A DNA stretch of 64,000 nucleotides from Phyllostachys edulis (Eukaryota; Streptophyta; Magnoliopsida; Poales; Poaceae): the NCBI GenBank assembly GCA_036346405.1, contig CM070563.1:34709298-34773297 (forward strand), written 5' to 3'. Positions 58,949 to 64,000 of this stretch are shown one piece after another. The notes below the pieces were generated by a model that did not search any database, was not told the DNA's origin, and saw only the letters and a program-made list of their open reading frames with translations. The stretch's first letter is position 1. Every line of letters starts with the position of its first letter. The translations under genes were made by a program, and so were the position numbers.

Positions 58949-60395
58949 CATCAACAACGAGTTTGAGATTATGTTGGCTCCGAAGATCAGCAACCAACAC
59001 GCTCATACTCTCATTCAACGTTGATCACATTCATACAACATTCATACAAATACATAAAGAAAGACATATATCATAATAGTTCAAGTCTACATCGATTACA
59101 GAAGGGCCGACCAGCCAAATCCAACTGAACACTTAGAGTGGCAGCGGAAATGATATAAATAAACCAAAATTCTAGCAATGGTATGCCCCATAACCCATGG
59201 CAACCGACTGGAAGTAAAAAAATAGCACTACTCGTCAGTGTCGCCTAAATCGACACTAATGAGCTCATTGGCACTCGCAAGTCTTACACAAAGATAAAAT
59301 TAGTTATTCATAATGGACATTCGAAGGATAGCATTAGTGGCTTTAGTTTTGCGAAAGACGTAACAATTTTTAACCTACACATACTAGTTTTTCAAATGCC
59401 ATTTCAAAAGCAGATTTGAAGTAGAAGTAAAACATGTGATAAAGTAATACATCGATAAACAAATGAATCAAATAGAAACCAAAGTGGCAGCCCACTTTGA
59501 TACAATAACATGTGTGAACACCCGTTCAGGCCGAATACCAAGTTGTACCCATAAATTTTAATTCAAAGTCTAACAATAGTGACTCCCAAATTCAAGCGAT
59601 CGTCCGTAGCCATGGACACAGCTATTCAAATAGATTTATCTCTATAGAGGTGTACTACTTTACCCACATGACTCGACTAGCCCGTAAGCCTCTGGATAAT
59701 GACACACTTCCTTAGGTATGTCGACCGGGGAGAATCAAGATACAGTCGTTTTTAGCAAGAAAATTCTATTGAGATAAGTCCCCCCTTGCAAGATGTTCCC
59801 ATACTTAGTACAAGCGACAGATAACACTTGCTAAGCGGCTCACAAGTTGTATTGGATATACCGATGCAATGTAAATAACAAAAAATTGTGCTCCCATGCA
59901 CACTATAGAAAATTACATTGGCTCCTACAGACAAATGATCAAACACAAGTGTCCTCACACCACCTGGGACTTAACACAATAAAACCTTCCCCTTACTTAA
60001 TCGTACGGTAGCCATATCCCGCGTGTGATAGCACGAGTTTTACTTGAATCAACGACATCACCAAAGTTCGGTCCTTATTGGTCAGAACAAGTCAACCACA
60101 TACCCAATCTCGTTCACGAAGGTACCCTCACTAGCAACCACTTGTCCAGACCCCAAAACTCTCTTAAAATGACAAAGTTTAACTTAAGTAACATATACAA
60201 AGATCTGGAATAAAAAGAAGATAATAAAGTTTGTGTCTGCCTTAATTGTCGGGTTATTCCCGACAATCAATTTACCGTATCTAGACTTGCATGGCTAAGC
60301 AAACTCGTACGATATATTTCACACAACCTAACTTAAGCATGTAGGTACTGGAATAATTCAAGGATAACCTCATGAATAGGATATAACTAACTACA
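58949..60395 (-). repeat. Tail of LTR P1, inverted
   Basis: Read on the minus strand from 60,395: TGTAGTTAGTTATATCCT, then TTTGCTTAGCCATGCAAGTC, then GTGTAAGACTTGCGAG. The order and words match N1 LTR at 16,105-17,280 (AGTTAGTTATGTCCTAATCC, CTGCTTAGCCTTGCAAGTC). It therefore continues P1 where that stops at 28,915 (same TGTAG). It contains the palindrome CTCTATAGAG (59,640-59,649). Confidence 0.65.
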
Positions 60396-62748
60396 TGTAA
60401 CATCCCAAATTTGGGTGTGTGTTTTAAATGTAAGAAAATGAGTAGAAATTAAAACTTTTCTTGCATCTTGAAGTTTTTGAACTTTTCTATAATTCTTGTA
60501 AAGGAATTGTGGGAAATCAAAAACCTAAATCTCCAATTTACTAAAGTCATGACCCTTTTTAAACTTTTGAGAAAAGCTTGTGGTCAACCTCTGAAAATAT
60601 TTTTTCTTGGTTCTAGGGATGCTGTGTGACACCTCTAAAAAATTTCATAATTTTTAGAAATTATTTGATAATTTTTAAGAGGCAGTCAAACCAGTTTGAC
60701 TCTTGGTCAAACCCTAGAACAAACCTTGCAGAATTTTTGGAGAAAAATGCTGTGCATAAAAACCTCTAAAAATTTTACACAAGGCTTATCCTGGAGCTAG
60801 AAACCTCCAGTCAAAATTTTAGAATTTTTGGAGTTAGTTTGCTACCTCTAATAATTCTTCCAAATCTCAGCTCAAATTCCAAACCCTAGTCAACCATGTG
60901 GTTTGGGTCTGAGTCAGACTCGAGCCCAACGTTGTTTTGGTTGAACCCAATCAACTAGCTGCACTCGGGCTCGGTCGTTTTGGCACGCGGCTTTTGGACC
61001 GTTGGATCTCCATCGGGCGGCCCACGTTTGTGTAAGCTTTCGGTTTCCGATCGCTTGTGAACCGTTGGATCTCGATCCAACCGTTGGTGCTTGGCCCATG
61101 CCTATTGGTTGGGCTCAACCCATTCCTTTCTGTTCCAACTCGGGCCGCTTTGTTGTTGTGTCGCTACCGGTGGGCCCTTGCGTCGCTGGTCATCTCCTTC
61201 CTCGGTCACTCCTCGAGCACGAGCGCCATGGTGTGGGCAGGGAGAGAGCGCAGTGCCTTGTCCACTCCATGGAGTCCTGCAACGACTCTTAGCATTTATT
61301 GCTTGCCAGTCTTTGCCCCCAAAGTCTTCTCTTCACATGCTCCCATCGCGCTTGGCATGTCCATGGCATGCTTGACCGTGGTGGAGCATTGTCGTTGCCC
61401 TCCTTGCTCTCTCGGCTATAAGTAGCCACTGAGCCTCCTTTGTCTTCCTTTTAGCACCTCCTTGCTTCACCTAGCATCTTCTTTGCTGGTTGAGCTCAAA
61501 ACCACCACAAACCCTAAAATCGCCATTGTCGGCCCGTGGAGCTCTTCGTCGCCGCCAGTGCTTCGAGGGTTCTTTTTCACTTCTGTTCGCGTCACTTTGC
61601 ACCCCTCAGTACCTTCTGCAAATCCCCTAACTCAATTTTGGCTTGCCTTCACAGGAATCACTTGAATTGGGTTTTGGATCTCCTTCGGCCGAGTTTGTCC
61701 CTTTTCTTCCTCAGCTCCGGTAAGTGCTTCATTCTTCAATTCCTTGCTCAGGGACCTTCTTTGTGCTATTGTTTTTGCTCAGGCCGTCACCTCCACTTCA
61801 TCCTCTTCAAGGCCGACAAGCTTCTTCATCGTCGGAGCTCCTCCGGCCTCCTCCTTGCCTTCCCTACCCTCAGGTAGCTTTCTAGTAATCCCTAGAGGCT
61901 TGGGCACCCGCTTCTCAGAACAATGAAGAGCTCTTTTTGATGTTCGGGTTTTGCCGTGCATGGCAGCGCCGTCTCTTTCCAGCTCGCCGGCGTTCTAGGC
62001 CGCCGCCGTCGCAGTGGGTGGTACCATTGTGTGCGCAAGTCTATTGCGAACTCAGTGGTGCTCTTGGTTGGCGCCGGCGAGTTCCTCATCGCCGGCGGTA
62101 AGCAAATCTTTGCCGTCGGGCATTTTGTCGGACGGGCGCTGTCGCGTTGTCAGTTAGGACGTCATTAATGCTAATCATCTGTTTAATCATTGGTTAAGTA
62201 ATTTAATGACTGTCTTAAAGTTGGCTTGGCGTCGCTGACATGCTGGTCCGTGCCTTTAATAACCCCTCCTGAACGCTTTAACCCTCGTCCGTGGCCTTCA
62301 GTCGCTGATAGTGGGGCCCTGTCTCTTTTTCTCTCTCCTAGGTGTGCGCTGAACTGTGTTCATCGTGGACTATTGGATCAAAGATCTACGGCTTAGATCG
62401 TGTGGACGTTTGGACCACTGAGCATTCACCGTCCGATCTAGATCCAACGATCTAGATCACTGTGAACATTCGGACCACCGAACGTCAGCCGTCCATCCTT
62501 GGATCTACGATTGAGATCAGCGGGACCTTCGGACCCCCGGACCTCCCGTAGCCTTGGCCGTCCGATTCTTAATCAACGGCTGAGATTGTGTGAACGTTCG
62601 GACTGTCCGAACGTTGCTTCACTCTCAGCCGCTCATCGCGAGATCGACGGCCCATGTTCGATTGAACTTTCGGACCGCCCGAAGGTTCAATCAACGTGGA
62701 CCGTTGGATCTTGATCCAAGCGTGGGTTGTGCATTTTTGTGCGCGGGC
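60396..62748 (+). repeat. T 5' LTR, proximal half (B), inverted
   Basis: A plus-strand copy of the T LTR start (TGTAACATCCCAAATTTGGG) preceded by CTACA. It covers exactly the part absent from 51,408-53,977 and ends at CGGGC (62,744-62,748), the reverse complement of GCCCG. TATA box TATAAGTA at 61,417-61,424. GGTCCGAACGTTC-type modules lie at 62.4-62.7 kb. Confidence 0.8.
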
Positions 62749-64000
62749 TGTAACACCCCAGCCCAACACTGAGCTTGGAATGCCACTAAACTACCCTAAC
62801 AATTTAATTTGCATCAACCTACAATAATAATATAGCAAGCAACTCAAAATCAAAGCCCGTCCACAGGTCACAATAAAATATTAATAAAGACTTGACAATC
62901 ATAAATAATTAAGCCCTAGAAGCAAAGCAAGATGATAACCCAAAATTGGCACAAAACCAAAAGCACAAATTCTATGGAATTTACAAACAAGTCATAATCA
63001 ATCATCTAGAGTTATTCAATATCTATCATGACCTAAAAGATATTCCATCATAATGATATAAGGGTTTCCCATGACAAATGATCAAATAACGAGTGTAAGC
63101 GGTGTTCCAAGTGCTAACCCTTCCCAAGAAGCATCAATCAAATCACCTAAAAACAACAAGAGAGCAAGGTGAGTCCACGACTCAAATAGCACAACGATAG
63201 CGATGTACAATGCTTAATCAACAATACACAATATCATTATTAACATTAATTGTTCTCTTTTCTTTATTCTCATGCTAAATCATTCAATTCTATTTATTTA
63301 TTCTCATACTCAATCATCAACTACCTTTCATTTCATGCATCTCTACACTACATGTCCACATGCGCGTATACCGGTATAGCATGAGTGTTCACCCGTCGAT
63401 GACACACTCTCAAGGCCGTCCTCTTCAAGGATCGGGGACCTCCTCCACTCCCATGGAGTTGTGATCAACATGATCACCTTTTCGTATGCAGTGATGCTTA
63501 TGAATGCACAAATATTCATAGTTTCATCAACATTACCATTGTCCAACAATATCATACCCAACAATAAGGAATAAATACTGACCATTAACATTACTTGCAA
63601 TTAAATAAGCAAAAACACAACAATTTAATGGTAAAGCATACAGTGATCAACCAATGACCTCTGTCTACTATGCACTTGCCTCTTATCTTGTGAGGTTGGA
63701 GAGCGAAACAGCGGCTACGCACACGAGACCGCACTCCCTGGACAAACAATCCAACACACATCTCAAAGAAATCATACAGTACAACTCCTACACTTTATTC
63801 TAACCGTAATCGCACGCCTACACCAAACCGACGTTTTTACTCGAAACTACCAGACAGGTTACCGCTGTCCCAGCACTAAAATTGTCATAACTTCTGTTCT
63901 ACTTGCCCAAAAATTATGTTGTTGTGCTCTCTGGAATGCTTAAGAAATTATCTACATTTTTCATGCAAAGCAAATACACTAATTATCTCATGTACTATTT
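62749..64000 (-). mobile_element. Right end of element E, inverted, running out of the window
   Basis: It begins on the plus strand TGTAACACCCCAGCCC, which is an LTR end (GGGGTGTTACA) read backwards. Sense text such as GTGGACTCACCTTGCTCTC and the ACCGGT hairpin region corresponds to E2. No gene. It fits as the second terminus of the element that starts at 53,978. Confidence 0.5.
63351..63477 (-). other. Second hairpin array (element E)
   Basis: Hairpins: CATGT/ACATG (63,351-63,362), CATGC..TATACC/GGTATA-GCATG (63,359-63,383), GAGTGT/ACACTC (63,383-63,409), CCGTCCT/AGGA-CGG (63,416-63,435), ACTCC/GGAGT (63,447-63,459) and GTGATCA/TGATCAC (63,461-63,477). The word CATCGACGG and the ACCGGT core are shared with 56,550-56,588, so the two arrays are homologous by position, with different arms. 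Confidence 0.7.

Overview
The window reads as nuclear DNA of a grass (Poaceae). Coding exons are short and split by GT-AG introns. First exons are very GC-rich. Most of the sequence is stacked Gypsy LTR retrotransposons of kinds typical of large grass genomes. There is no bacterial gene organisation, and I found no rRNA or tRNA gene. Functions come from protein motifs I recognise by eye; no search was run.

Host part (about 0.4-9.7 kb, resuming at 24.2 kb). A Copia 3' LTR (256-434) lies beside the first five exons of a minus-strand full-size ABCG/PDR transporter (1088-3069, TATA box at 3160-3167). Only the N-terminus up to just past the first Walker A region is present. From 5.3 to 9.6 kb there are isolated exons of unrelated genes on the same strand: two consecutive starch branching enzyme II exons (one with a stop at a Trp codon) and one exon of a SCAB1-type actin-binding coiled coil. 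A possible Helitron 3' end lies beside them, which suggests gene-fragment capture.

First nest (9.7-24.2 kb). A complete but dead Tat-type Gypsy element has 623/624-bp LTRs, a perfect GTATG target duplication and a tRNA-Asp-type primer site. It carries broken gag/protease/RT and a spliced antisense gene resembling the 'putative gypsy-type transposon' family. Its RT is cut at 13,646 by a second element (LTR 13,647-17,719, iMet primer site, one 237-codon ORF of unknown function). That element is joined to a truncated third LTR in the opposite direction (about 18.8-20.96 kb). Several minisatellites built on GGACCTC occupy these LTRs.

Second nest (25.7-64 kb). A plus-strand LTR (P1) was hit by a minus-strand Tekay/Del-type chromovirus with 4.9-kb LTRs (T). 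T is now a tandem LTR-internal-internal-LTR array. Its second 5' LTR is reduced to a 32-bp stub, a 4,945-bp solo LTR sits in its primer site (TSD CATAC), and another solo LTR (4,867 bp) sits in its RT. The distal half of the T 5' LTR and the tail of P1 lie inverted at 58.9-62.7 kb. Three target-site duplications (CTACA, GCCCG, GAATT) allow the insertions and one inversion to be put in order.

The signal I find most unusual is an array of short hairpins in LTR DNA (56,359-56,588). Each hairpin has a different arm sequence but similar size and spacing. A related LTR at 63,351-63,477 has a corresponding array with different arms around a shared ACCGGT core. A comparable case recurs in at least five other long LTRs here: a palindrome at a fixed position beside CTATTCGAATAG changes sequence from copy to copy yet stays a palindrome or stem. 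This looks like structure kept while sequence changes.
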